Source of the DNA: Streptococcus infantis ATCC 700779
GTDB lineage: Bacteria > Bacillota > Bacilli > Lactobacillales > Streptococcaceae
Direction: 5' to 3'
DNA: 64,000 bases
Assembly: GCF_000187465.1 (NCBI RefSeq)
Contig: NZ_GL732439.1
Coordinates: 459,341-523,340, forward strand
The number at the start of each line of letters is the position of its first letter. The stretch's first letter is position 1. The notes below the pieces were generated by a model. That model saw only the letters and a program-made list of their open reading frames with translations, searched no databases and was not told the origin of the DNA. A program made the translations under genes and the position numbers. Shown here in pieces: positions 18,697 to 27,297 of this stretch.

Positions 18697-20013
18697 TTAA
18701 ATCGCAAACAAGTCATTCAAGTTTTCAGCCAATGTTGGGTGAGTGAAGATTTGTTTTGTGAAATAAGTGTATGGGATTTTGTTGTCCATAGCAACAGTAA
18801 TGATATTGATGATTTCTTGTGATCCTTCTGAAAAGATAGTTGCACCTAGAATTTCTTTAGTTTCAGTGTTGACAACAGCTTTGAAGGCTCCACGAAGGTC
18901 ACCATTTACATGACCACGAGGCATAGCAGCAACAGGGATTTCCTTAACAGCGTATGGAAGTTTCAAATCAGCTGCTTGGCTTTCAGTCAAACCAACTTGT
19001 GAAAGTGCTGGTGTGATGAACATGGTGTTTGGAACATTGAGACGGTCTTCAAGTGTGTAACTGCCATCACCAGCAAGGTAGCTGTAAACAACACGGAAGT
19101 CATCTAGTGAAATGTAGGTAAATTGAAGTCCACCGTTGACATCTCCAACTGCAAAGACACCAGGAACGTTTGTTTGACAATGTTTGTCTACCTTGATAGC
19201 ACCACGTTCAGTTAGTTCAATATCCGTATTTTCCAGTTGAAGTGGCTCTACGTTTGGTTTACGTCCAGTTGCGTAGAGAAGGGCGTCAAAACGGTAGGTT
19301 TCATTCTCTGTCACGACAAGAACTTGGTCACCATCGTTTTTGATTTCAGTAGTATGGATATTTTGAAGGAGTTCAATGCCGTCTTCTTCCATGTATTGTT
19401 TAGCAAGAGCAGCAATAGAAGGTTCTGCGCGAGGTAGGAAAGTATCTAGAGCGTCCAAGACTGTTACCTTGCTTCCGAGTTTATTGTAGAGACCAGCAAA
19501 CTCAAGACCGATATTTCCACCACCTAGAATTCCGAGTTTTTCTGGTAATTGTTCCAAGTTTTGGATACCAGTTGAATCAAAGACATTCTTGCTAGTAGAC
19601 AGTCCTGGAATAGGCAAAACGTTTGAAACAGCACCAGTGTTGATGACGATTGTTTCAGCAGTTAGTTCTTGTTTTTCATCACCGGCTTGAATTTCGATGA
19701 CTTTGTTTGAAACAAAGTGGGCTTCGGCATCAATGATATCAACTCCAGTACCAGCAATCGTAGCATAGTTTTTACCATTGAGGCGGCTGGTAATTGTATT
19801 TTTTGTTGCCATAACCTCGTCAAATGACAAGTTCTTTTCTGCGGCAACTAACAAGGTTTTAGTTGGAATACAACCGATGTTGATACAAGTACCACCGTAC
19901 ATTGCTTTGTTGCGTTCGATAAGGGCAACTTTTTTACCAGCTGAAGCTAGTTTGGCAGCAAGAGTTTTACCTGCCTTACCAAATCCAATAACAATTAAAT
20001 CGTATGTTAACAT
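18697..20013 (-). CDS. FAD-dependent pyridine nucleotide-disulfide oxidoreductase, RclA/Har-like
   Basis: A 438-residue class I flavoprotein disulfide reductase: FAD-binding GFGKAGKTLAAKLA at the N-terminus, redox pair in GGTCINIGCIPTKTL (Cys near 43 and 48), NAD(P) site GILGGGNIGLEFAGLY (about 160-175), second FAD motif FAVGDVNGGLQFTYI and C-terminal THPTLAENL. From memory, the pneumococcal orthologue next to murT-gatD has been reported as a hypothiocyanous acid reductase (Har), related to RclA of E. coli. That would protect a mouth or airway streptococcus from the host lactoperoxidase product. Family is certain, substrate likely but not proven here. Confidence 0.9.
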   Translation of the reverse strand: MLTYDLIVIGFGKAGKTLAAKLASAGKKVALIERNKAMYGGTCINIGCIPTKTLLVAAEKNLSFDEVMATKNTITSRLNGKNYATIAGTGVDIIDAEAHFVSNKVIEIQAGDEKQELTAETIVINTGAVSNVLPIPGLSTSKNVFDSTGIQNLEQLPEKLGILGGGNIGLEFAGLYNKLGSKVTVLDALDTFLPRAEPSIAALAKQYMEEDGIELLQNIHTTEIKNDGDQVLVVTENETYRFDALLYATGRKPNVEPLQLENTDIELTERGAIKVDKHCQTNVPGVFAVGDVNGGLQFTYISLDDFRVVYSYLAGDGSYTLEDRLNVPNTMFITPALSQVGLTESQAADLKLPYAVKEIPVAAMPRGHVNGDLRGAFKAVVNTETKEILGATIFSEGSQEIINIITVAMDNKIPYTYFTKQIFTHPTLAENLNDLFAI

Positions 20014-20196
20014 TTTTTAATCCTCCTGTTTGATTTCATTCTAGCACAAGAAAAAAATTTTTTCACAATTCTGCTACGGGAAAAAATATTGGACTAAATT
20101 AGTCTCACGAAAGCTTTTGAGAATCAAGTTCAAAAAATAGAAAAATCGTTTACATGATTTAATCAAGTGGTTAGACTATCTTTTGGCCCTCTCTTG

Positions 20197-20352
20197 TGTT
20201 ATACTAGATAAGTTGCAAAGAAAGCAGTACTTTTCTTTAGTGGAAAAGAAGCAACACGGTCTTTCATAAAAACTGAAAGTACGTCATGACAAGAAAAGTA
20301 TAAACTAAGCGCTATAGGATGGCTTCGCACCATCTTTAGAAAGAAGAATAAC
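20197..20352 (+). promoter_or_regulatory. cshA promoter and long structured 5' leader
   Basis: Extended -10 TGTTATACT at 20197-20205 is followed by about 140 nt without a reading frame. Visible foldings: GTACTTT (20227) with AAAGTAC (20276), which competes with the local hairpin CTTTTC / GAAAAG (20230-20248); and a hairpin GATGG-CTTCGCA-CCATC (20318-20334) just before the GTG start. The region 20014-20196 shows no gene. The leader probably controls helicase synthesis, but the mechanism is unknown. Confidence 0.55.
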
Positions 20353-21927
20353 GTGAAATTTAATGAATTTAATCTTTCTGCTGACCTTTTAGCAGAAGTT
20401 GAAAAAGCAGGATTTGTAGAAGCAAGTCCTATCCAAGAGCAAACTATTCCTTTGGCTCTTGAAGGAAAAGATGTTATCGGTCAAGCACAGACTGGTACAG
20501 GGAAAACAGCGGCCTTTGGCTTGCCAACCCTTGAAAAAATTCGTACAGAAGAAGCAACTATTCAAGCTTTGGTGATTGCCCCAACTCGTGAACTGGCTGT
20601 TCAAAGTCAGGAAGAACTCTTCCGCTTTGGCCGTAGTAAAGGTGTGAAAGTCCGTTCAGTCTATGGTGGTTCAAGCATTGAAAAACAAATCAAGGCTCTT
20701 AAATCAGGGGCTCATATCGTAGTAGGAACACCAGGTCGTCTTCTAGACTTGATTAAACGCAAGGCTTTGAAATTACATGATATTGAAACCTTGATCTTAG
20801 ACGAAGCAGATGAAATGCTGAACATGGGATTCCTTGAAGATATCGAAGCAATCATCTCTCGTGTACCAGAAAATCGTCAAACCTTGCTCTTTTCAGCGAC
20901 TATGCCAGATGCTATCAAACGTATTGGTGTTCAGTTCATGAAAGAACCTGAGCATGTGAAGATTGCTGCCAAAGAATTAACTACAGAATTAGTAGACCAG
21001 TACTATATCCGCGTTAAGGAACAAGAAAAATTTGACACCATGACTCGTCTTATGGATGTTGATCAACCTGAGTTGTCTATTGTCTTCGGTCGTACCAAAC
21101 GTCGTGTGGATGAATTAACTCGTGGGCTGAAAATCCGTGGTTTCCGTGCAGAAGGGATTCATGGAGATTTGGACCAAAACAAACGTCTTCGTGTCCTTCG
21201 TGATTTTAAAAATGGCAATCTTGATGTCCTCGTTGCAACAGACGTGGCTGCTCGTGGTTTGGATATTTCAGGTGTGACTCATGTCTACAACTATGATATC
21301 CCACAAGACCCTGAGAGTTATGTTCACCGTATTGGTCGTACAGGACGTGCAGGTAAGTCAGGTCAGTCTATTACCTTCGTTTCACCTAATGAAATGGGTT
21401 ATCTACAAATCATTGAGAACTTGACTAAGAAACGTATGAAAGGTCTCAAGCCTGCAAGTGCAGAAGAAGCCTTCCAAGCTAAGAAGCAGGTTGCACTGAA
21501 GAAAATTGAACGTGATTTTGCGAATGAGGAGATTCGTAGTAACTTTGAGAAGTTTGGCAAGGATGCTCGTCAATTGGCCTCAGAATTCAGCCCAGAAGAA
21601 TTGGCCATGTATATCCTCAGCTTAACTGTTCAAGACCCAGATAGTCTTCCTGAGGTTGAGATTGCACGTGAAAAACCGTTACCATTTAAACCATCTGGTG
21701 GTGGCTTCGGTGGCAAAGGCAAGGGTGGTCGAGGAGGCCGTCGTGGGGATGACCGTCGAGACCGTGATCGCCGTGGCAATGGACGTCGTGATGACTATCG
21801 TAAAGGTGGACGTTCAAAGGATCGCTTTGATAAAGAAAAGCGTTACCGCAAGGATACTAAAAAACCACGCAATACTTCAAGCGAGAAGAAAACAGGCTTT
21901 GTTATTCGTAACAAAGGAGATAAATAA
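20353..21927 (+). CDS. cshA: DEAD-box ATP-dependent RNA helicase CshA
   Basis: A 524-residue DEAD-box helicase: Q motif FVEASPIQEQT, AQTGTGKT (about residues 44-51), PTRELA, DEADEML (about 150), SATMP, and HRIGRTGRAG in the second lobe. The C-terminal 80 residues are rich in Gly, Arg, Asp and Lys and should bind RNA. CshA works in RNA turnover and ribosome assembly, especially in the cold. The start codon is GTG with only a weak SD (GAAAGAAG), which fits tight control by the leader. Confidence 0.96.
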   Translation: MKFNEFNLSADLLAEVEKAGFVEASPIQEQTIPLALEGKDVIGQAQTGTGKTAAFGLPTLEKIRTEEATIQALVIAPTRELAVQSQEELFRFGRSKGVKVRSVYGGSSIEKQIKALKSGAHIVVGTPGRLLDLIKRKALKLHDIETLILDEADEMLNMGFLEDIEAIISRVPENRQTLLFSATMPDAIKRIGVQFMKEPEHVKIAAKELTTELVDQYYIRVKEQEKFDTMTRLMDVDQPELSIVFGRTKRRVDELTRGLKIRGFRAEGIHGDLDQNKRLRVLRDFKNGNLDVLVATDVAARGLDISGVTHVYNYDIPQDPESYVHRIGRTGRAGKSGQSITFVSPNEMGYLQIIENLTKKRMKGLKPASAEEAFQAKKQVALKKIERDFANEEIRSNFEKFGKDARQLASEFSPEELAMYILSLTVQDPDSLPEVEIAREKPLPFKPSGGGFGGKGKGGRGGRRGDDRRDRDRRGNGRRDDYRKGGRSKDRFDKEKRYRKDTKKPRNTSSEKKTGFVIRNKGDK

Positions 21928-21930
21928 CAA

Positions 21931-21964
21931 AAAAAGCGGTTCACTGAGGTGGATCGCTTTTATA
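21931..21964 (+). terminator. Terminator after cshA
   Basis: AAAGCGGTTCAC / GTGGATCGCTTT (two mismatches) followed by TTATAT. Confidence 0.7.
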
Positions 21965-22108
21965 TATAAGGAGACCGAGAGTCATATGAAAAAGTAATAC
22001 GAGAAGTTTGTATTTATATATTTGTTATCTTGTAATATTATTCTATCAAAAAATCAGGAAGCTGTCAATAAGAAATTTATAAAAAATAGGAAAAATTTTC
22101 GAATACAC

Positions 22109-22124
22109 TTGAATTGCAATTCAA
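22109..22124. promoter_or_regulatory. 16-bp perfect palindrome upstream of codY
   Basis: TTGAATTGCAATTCAA reads the same on both strands and sits just upstream of the CodY box. A possible second operator; the binding protein is unknown. Nothing else is seen between the cshA terminator and this point. Confidence 0.5.
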
Positions 22125-22129
22125 TAAAC

Positions 22130-22144
22130 AATTTTCAGATAATT
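22130..22144 (+). promoter_or_regulatory. CodY box before codY
   Basis: AATTTTCAGATAATT differs at one position from the CodY consensus AATTTTCWGAAAATT. It ends one base before the -35 hexamer, so CodY probably represses its own gene. Confidence 0.75.
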
Positions 22145-22145
22145 G

Positions 22146-22174
22146 TTGAAAAAGTCAGAATTTTATGATATAAT
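22146..22174 (+). promoter_or_regulatory. codY promoter
   Basis: TTGAAA-17-TATAAT with an extended TGA before the -10. Confidence 0.75.
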
Positions 22175-22200
22175 GAAAGCGATTATATGCGAGGTAAAAA

Positions 22201-22989
22201 ATGGCACATTTATTAGAAAAAACAAGAAAAATCACATCAATTTTAAAGCGTTCGGAGGAGCAATTACAAGATGAGCTTCCTTATAATGCCATTACACGTC
22301 AATTAGCAGACATTATTGACTGTAACGCTTGTATTGTGAATAGCAAGGGTCGTTTGTTGGGCTACTTTATGCGCTACAAAACTAATAATGACCGAGTAGA
22401 GCAATTCTTCCAATCAAAGACTTTCCCAGAAGATTATGTGCAAGGTGCGAACATGATTTACGATACGGAGGCCAATCTTCCAGTAGAGCATGATTTGACA
22501 ATTTTCCCAACTGAGAGTCGTTCTGATTTCCCGGATGGTTTGACAACGATTGCTCCAATCCATGTCTCTGGTATTCGCTTGGGTTCATTGATTATTTGGC
22601 GCAATGATAAGAAGTTTGAAGAAGATGATTTAATTCTTGTTGAAATTGCCAGCACAGTAGTAGGAATTCAACTCTTAAACTTCCAACGTGAAGAAGATGA
22701 GAAAAATATTCGTCGTCGTACGGCTGTAACTATGGCGGTCAATACACTTTCTTACTCTGAACTTAGAGCAGTATCGGCTATTCTAGCTGAATTAAATGGT
22801 AATGAAGGTCAATTAACAGCTTCAGTCATTGCAGACCGTATCGGTATCACTCGTTCTGTAATTGTTAATGCCCTTCGTAAACTTGAATCGGCAGGGATTA
22901 TTGAGAGTCGTTCTCTTGGTATGAAAGGAACTTATCTCAAAGTTCTAATTCCAGATATTTTTGAAGAAGTGAAAAAGAGGAACTATTAA
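22201..22989 (+). CDS. codY: Global nutritional repressor CodY
   Basis: A 262-residue CodY: N-terminal GAF domain (residues about 1-155) that binds branched-chain amino acids, a linker helix, and a C-terminal winged helix with [22 protein letters not shown] (about 213-234). It represses amino-acid uptake and biosynthesis genes when nutrients are plentiful. SD GAGGT lies 6 nt before the ATG. Its stop overlaps the pncA start (TAATG). Confidence 0.97.
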   Translation: MAHLLEKTRKITSILKRSEEQLQDELPYNAITRQLADIIDCNACIVNSKGRLLGYFMRYKTNNDRVEQFFQSKTFPEDYVQGANMIYDTEANLPVEHDLTIFPTESRSDFPDGLTTIAPIHVSGIRLGSLIIWRNDKKFEEDDLILVEIASTVVGIQLLNFQREEDEKNIRRRTAVTMAVNTLSYSELRAVSAILAELNGNEGQLTASVIADRIGITRSVIVNALRKLESAGIIESRSLGMKGTYLKVLIPDIFEEVKKRNY

Positions 22990-23564
22990 TGGCTAAGGCT
23001 TTAATTTCTATTGACTATACAGAAGATTTTGTAGCGGACCATGGGAAACTGACTGCGGGAGCTCCAGCTCAAGCAATATCTGATGATATATATGGGGTGA
23101 CCCAAAAGGCTTTTGAACGTGGAGATTATATCTTTTTTACCATCGATGCTCATGAAGAAAATGATGTTTTTCATCCTGAAAGTAAGCTGTTCCCGCCTCA
23201 TAATATTATTGGGACTAGTGGACGAAACTTGTATGGCAAGTTAGCAGACTTTTATCAGGAGCATGCTAGAGATAGTCGTGTTTTCTGGATGGACAAACGT
23301 CACTATTCGGCCTTTTCTGGAACAGATTTGGATATCCGTCTCAGAGAGCGTAGAGTAGATACAGTCATTTTGACAGGAGTTCTTACAGATATCTGTGTCT
23401 TGCATACGGCCATTGATGCTTATAATCTTGGTTATCAGATAGAAGTTGTCAAACCAGCAGTTGCATCCATTTGGCCTGAAAATCATGCCTTTGCACTTGG
23501 ACATTTTAAGAATACACTTGGTGCGAAATTGGTTGATGAAAATTTGCTTGAAATTACAGAATAA
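22989..23564 (+). CDS. pncA: Nicotinamidase (isochorismatase-like hydrolase)
   Basis: A 191-residue cysteine hydrolase converting nicotinamide to nicotinate. The triad can be read as Asp in SIDYTEDF (near residue 9), Lys in WMDKRHYSAF (near 103) and Cys in GVLTDICVLHTA (near 136); DAHEENDVFHPES holds likely metal ligands. It is translationally coupled to codY, tying salvage to nutrient status. With pncB-nadE at 12115-14396 it supplies most of an NAD salvage route. Confidence 0.93.
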   Translation: MAKALISIDYTEDFVADHGKLTAGAPAQAISDDIYGVTQKAFERGDYIFFTIDAHEENDVFHPESKLFPPHNIIGTSGRNLYGKLADFYQEHARDSRVFWMDKRHYSAFSGTDLDIRLRERRVDTVILTGVLTDICVLHTAIDAYNLGYQIEVVKPAVASIWPENHAFALGHFKNTLGAKLVDENLLEITE

Positions 23565-23597
23565 TACATTTCAAGATGAAAAAATCTGAAAAAAGTC

Positions 23598-23626
23598 TTG
23601 ACAATTTTTTTCAAAGTTGATATACT
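23598..23626 (+). promoter_or_regulatory. Promoter of tRNA-Leu
   Basis: TTGACA-17-TATACT, 15 nt before the tRNA. Confidence 0.85.
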
Positions 23627-23641
23627 AGTAAAGTAATCGAC

Positions 23642-23727
23642 GCGGGGATGGCGGAATTGGCAGACGCGCAGGACTAAGGATCCTGTGACCGCTTTAGGTC
23701 GTGAGGGTTCAAGTCCCTCTCTCCGCA
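23642..23727 (+). tRNA. tRNA-Leu (anticodon AAG)
   Basis: An 86-nt class II tRNA. Acceptor GCGGGGA / TCTCCGC, anticodon stem GGA / TCC around loop CTAAGGA (anticodon AAG, reads CUU), a long variable arm (TGACCGCTTTAGGTCG) and T-arm GAGGG-TTCAAGT-CCCTC. Discriminator A; CCA is not encoded. Confidence 0.93.
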
Positions 23728-23736
23728 TAGCAGATG

Positions 23737-23763
23737 AGCTAGTTTGACTAGCTTTTTATTTTT
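23737..23763 (+). terminator. Terminator after tRNA-Leu
   Basis: AGCTAG-TTTGA-CTAGCT followed by TTTTATTTTT. Confidence 0.8.
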
Positions 23764-23766
23764 CAT

Positions 23767-23799
23767 AAAAAAGAGCAAAAATATTTTTGCTCTTTTTTT
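23767..23799 (+). terminator. Second terminator before vex1
   Basis: AAGAGCAAAAA-TA-TTTTTGCTCTT followed by TTTTT. It isolates the vex operon from upstream reading. Confidence 0.8.
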
Positions 23800-23861
23800 G
23801 GTATTTCATAAACATTTCATATTTGAATATTATAATGGTTTTACAAATATGGAGGTGCTAT

Positions 23862-25139
23862 ATGAATCCCACTCAAAGAGCTTGGGCTTACGTCAGCAGA
23901 AAACGACTGAGAAGTCTCATATTATTCTTGATTCTATTTGTTTTATTGGCTGGAATATCAGCTTGTTTGACGCTCATGAAGTCCAACAAAACAGTAGAAA
24001 ATAATCTCTATCGCTCATTGAATACGTCTTTTTCTATTAAAAGAGTAGAAGCAGATCAGACCTTTCAACTGTCTCAACTAGATGACCTTAAAAACATAAA
24101 GGGACTTGAGAAGATTTCACCTGAGCTAGAAACAATAGCCAAGTTAACTGACAAAGAAGTCGTTACTGGAGAACAAAGTATCCAAAGGGATGATTTGACA
24201 GAGGCTGAAAAAAATCTTATCAGTTTGATTGCTTTGGAAGATTCTTCCAAGGATGTTTCTTTTACAAGTTCCGCCTTTAGTCTTAAAGAAGGAAGACACC
24301 TCGAAAAAGGAGATAGTCAGAAAATCTTAGTCCATGAAGAATTAGCTAAGAAGAATAACTTAAAACTTGGGGATAAGATTAGTTTAAATCCTGCTCAAGT
24401 TGAAGGAAATAGTGGACAAAGGCTAGACTATGAAATCGTAGGTATTTTCTCAGGTAAGAAGCAAGAGAAATTCACTGGTCTTTCGTCAGATTTTAGTGAA
24501 AATACGGTCTATACAGACTTCGAAAGTAGCCAAACTCTTCTTGGAAATAAGGAAGCTCAAGTTAGCGCCGCTCGTTTTTATTTAGAAAATCCAAAAGATA
24601 TGGATAGTATTATTCAAGAGGTTGAAAAGTTATCCCTGGAAAACCAAGGCTATCAAGTTGAAAAGGAAAATAAGGCTTTTGAACAAATTAAGGATTCAGT
24701 TTCGACCTTCCAAACCTTCCTACAGATTTTCCTCTATGGCATTATGATCGCTGGTGTGGGAGCACTGGTTTTGGTCTTGTCCCTTTGGTTACGAGAGCGA
24801 GTCTACGAGGTTGGTATTTTATTGGCACTAGGTAAAGGGAAAATAGCAATCTTTAGCCAATTCTGCCTGGAAGTCATCCTAGTTTCATTGGCAGCTATTC
24901 TGCCAGCATTTGTGGCTGGGAATGCCATTACTTCCTATCTCTTGAAGACTGTACTAGCAAGCAGCGACCAAGCTGCACTACAAGATACGCTAGCAAAAGC
25001 AACGAATCTTTCAACAAGTCTTTTATCATTTGGAGAATCTTATATCTTCCTACTTATAATCAGCTGCTTGTCAGTTGCACTTTGTTTCCTATTTTTATTT
25101 AGAAAATCACCGAAAGAAATTTTATCATCCATCAGTTAA
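23862..25139 (+). CDS. vex1: ABC transporter permease Vex1 (FtsX/MacB-like)
   Basis: A 425-residue permease: one N-terminal membrane helix (about 20-40), a large extracellular domain, then three helices near the C-terminus (about 290-415), the FtsX/MacB layout. I choose ATG 23862 because GGAGG lies 8 nt upstream; the longer in-frame start begins inside the terminator region. The gene order vex1-vex2-vex3-vncR-vncS-fba matches the pneumococcal vex/vnc locus as I recall it. Substrate not firmly known; older links with vancomycin tolerance are disputed. Confidence 0.9.
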   Translation: MNPTQRAWAYVSRKRLRSLILFLILFVLLAGISACLTLMKSNKTVENNLYRSLNTSFSIKRVEADQTFQLSQLDDLKNIKGLEKISPELETIAKLTDKEVVTGEQSIQRDDLTEAEKNLISLIALEDSSKDVSFTSSAFSLKEGRHLEKGDSQKILVHEELAKKNNLKLGDKISLNPAQVEGNSGQRLDYEIVGIFSGKKQEKFTGLSSDFSENTVYTDFESSQTLLGNKEAQVSAARFYLENPKDMDSIIQEVEKLSLENQGYQVEKENKAFEQIKDSVSTFQTFLQIFLYGIMIAGVGALVLVLSLWLRERVYEVGILLALGKGKIAIFSQFCLEVILVSLAAILPAFVAGNAITSYLLKTVLASSDQAALQDTLAKATNLSTSLLSFGESYIFLLIISCLSVALCFLFLFRKSPKEILSSIS

Positions 25140-25152
25140 TAAAGGAGAAATC

Positions 25153-25800
25153 ATGACTTTACTACAATTACAAGATCTTACTTATCGTTATAAAAACACT
25201 GCAGAAGCAGTATTATATAAAATCAATTACGATTTTGAACCTGGTAAGTTTTATAGTATTATCGGAGAATCAGGAGCTGGGAAGTCAACACTCTTATCTC
25301 TATTAGCAGGACTTGATAGCCCAGTCGAAGGAGCTATCTTATTCGAAGGCAAGGATATTCGTGAACAAGGTTATTCTTATCATCGCATGCACCACATCTC
25401 GCTAGTTTTCCAAAACTATAACTTGATTGATTATCTTTCTCCATTGGAAAATATCCGCTTGGTTAATAAAAAAGCTAGCAAGGATACCCTTCTTGAACTT
25501 GGTTTAGATGAAAGTCAAATCAAGAGGAATGTTCTCCAATTATCAGGAGGGCAGCAACAACGTGTTGCCATTGCTCGTAGCCTTGTATCGGAAGCACCAG
25601 TGATTTTAGCAGATGAACCAACAGGAAACTTGGATCCTAAGACTGCTGGGGATATCATCGATTTGCTCAAATCTCTCGCTGAGAAAACAGGCAAGTGTGT
25701 GATCGTTGTGACCCACAGCAAGGAAGTAGCACAGGCGTCAGATATTACACTTGAATTGAAGGATAAGAAACTGACTGAAACAAGAAAAAATAGTAACTAA
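25153..25800 (+). CDS. vex2: ABC transporter ATP-binding protein Vex2
   Basis: A 215-residue ATPase: Walker [10 protein letters not shown] (about residues 36-44), signature [15 protein letters not shown] (about 131-145), Walker [13 protein letters not shown], and the switch His in VVTHS. It is of the MacB/LolD type that pairs with FtsX-like permeases. Start 25153 has SD AAAGGAG; it lies 13 bp after vex1 and precedes vex3. Confidence 0.93.
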   Translation: MTLLQLQDLTYRYKNTAEAVLYKINYDFEPGKFYSIIGESGAGKSTLLSLLAGLDSPVEGAILFEGKDIREQGYSYHRMHHISLVFQNYNLIDYLSPLENIRLVNKKASKDTLLELGLDESQIKRNVLQLSGGQQQRVAIARSLVSEAPVILADEPTGNLDPKTAGDIIDLLKSLAEKTGKCVIVVTHSKEVAQASDITLELKDKKLTETRKNSN

Positions 25801-25847
25801 AACATTTAAACATATTAAAAACTGAAGTAAATCTAGAAAGGAATCTT

Positions 25848-27227
25848 ATGTTACACAACGCATTTGCCTATGTCACAAGAAAATTTTTTAAGTCGCTTGT
25901 GATCTTTCTTATCATTCTCTTGATGGCTAGTTTGAGTTTGGTCGGCTTGTCTATCAAGGGAGCGACAGCCAAGGCTTCTCAAGAAACCTTTAAAAATATC
26001 ACCAATAGTTTCTCCATGCAAATCAACCGCAGGGTCAATCAAGGAACTCCACGTGGTGCGGGGAATATCAAGGGTGAAGATATCAAAAAAATTACTGAGA
26101 ATAAGGCCATTGAATCCTACATCAAACGGATTAATGCTATCGGTGATTTGACAGGCTATGAACTGATTGAAACGCCTGAAACCAAGAAAAATCTAACTGC
26201 AGATCGAGCTCAACGTTTTGGAAGTAGCTTGATGATAACAGGGGTTAATGACTCTTCTAAAGAAGACAAGTTTGTGTCAGGCTCTTACAAACTAGTCGAA
26301 GGTGAGCATTTAACAAAAGATGACAAATACCAGATTCTCATGCACAAAGACTTGGCTGCTAAACATGGCTGGAAAGTTGGCGACAAGGTCAAACTGAACT
26401 CCAATATCTACGATGCAGATAATGAAAAAGGAGCCAAGGAAACAGTAGAAGTAACGATCAAAGGACTTTTTGATGGGCACAACAAATCTGCTGTAACCTA
26501 TTCACAAGAACTCTATGAGAATACAGCTATCACAGATATTCACACAGCAGCCCAACTCTATGGTTATACAGAAGATACAGCTATTTATGGAGATGCTACC
26601 TTCTTTGTGGCTGGAGATAAGAACCTAGATACTGTCATGCAAGAATTAGGGTCTATCAACGGCATCAACTGGAAGATGTATAGCTTGATTAAGAGTTCAT
26701 CTAACTATCCTGCCCTCGAACAATCTATCTCAGGCATGTACAAGATGGCTAATCTTCTCTTCTGGGGTAGCTTGAGCTTCTCAGTTCTTCTACTCGCTCT
26801 CTTACTCACCCTATGGATTAACGCTCGTCGTAAAGAGGTTGGAATTCTCCTTTCAATTGGTCTAAAACAAGCAAGTATTCTAGGACAATTTATCACAGAA
26901 GCAGTTATGATTGCAATTCCAGCACTAATTTCAGCTTACTTCTTGGCTAACTATACTGCTCGTGCCATTGGAAATACAGTTCTTGCAAATGTCACATCAG
27001 ATGTGGCTAAGCAAGCTAGTAAGGCAGCCCAGGCCTCTAATCTTGGTGGTGGTGCAGAAGTTGATGGCTTTAGCAAGACTCTTTCAAGTTTGGATATTTC
27101 CATTCAACCTTCTGACTTTGCTATCATCTTTGTACTTGGCTTGGTTCTAGTAGTACTAGTTATGGCACTTGCTTCAAGTAATCTCCTCTTTAAACAACCA
27201 AAAGAACTTTTGATAGATAGTGAATAA
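25848..27227 (+). CDS. vex3: ABC transporter permease Vex3 (FtsX/MacB-like)
   Basis: A 459-residue permease with the same layout as Vex1: one N-terminal helix (about 15-35), an extracellular domain of about 250 residues, and three C-terminal helices (from about 305). The first extracellular helix region is followed by NRRVNQGTPRGAGN. Vex1 and Vex3 probably form a heterodimer on Vex2. SD GAAAGGA. It ends in a hairpin that also holds the vncR -10 box. Confidence 0.92.
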   Translation: MLHNAFAYVTRKFFKSLVIFLIILLMASLSLVGLSIKGATAKASQETFKNITNSFSMQINRRVNQGTPRGAGNIKGEDIKKITENKAIESYIKRINAIGDLTGYELIETPETKKNLTADRAQRFGSSLMITGVNDSSKEDKFVSGSYKLVEGEHLTKDDKYQILMHKDLAAKHGWKVGDKVKLNSNIYDADNEKGAKETVEVTIKGLFDGHNKSAVTYSQELYENTAITDIHTAAQLYGYTEDTAIYGDATFFVAGDKNLDTVMQELGSINGINWKMYSLIKSSSNYPALEQSISGMYKMANLLFWGSLSFSVLLLALLLTLWINARRKEVGILLSIGLKQASILGQFITEAVMIAIPALISAYFLANYTARAIGNTVLANVTSDVAKQASKAAQASNLGGGAEVDGFSKTLSSLDISIQPSDFAIIFVLGLVLVVLVMALASSNLLFKQPKELLIDSE

Positions 27228-27232
27228 AAAAC

Positions 27233-27281
27233 ATGCTACCTATTCTCATTCAAATGAGATATAATATAGGTAGCATTTTTG
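27233..27281 (+). terminator. Nested hairpin terminator after vex3 containing the vncR -10
   Basis: Outer perfect 11-bp stem ATGCTACCTAT / ATAGGTAGCAT with inner stem TCTCATT / AATGAGA, then TTTTT. TATAAT (27260-27265), the probable vncR -10, lies between the inner and outer 3' arms. Confidence 0.75.
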
Positions 27282-27297
27282 ATAGAAAAGGATTTAT

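Noticed and set aside
23787-23861. Longer N-terminus for vex1
   Set aside because: It starts inside a terminator hairpin; ATG 23862 has a clear GGAGG.
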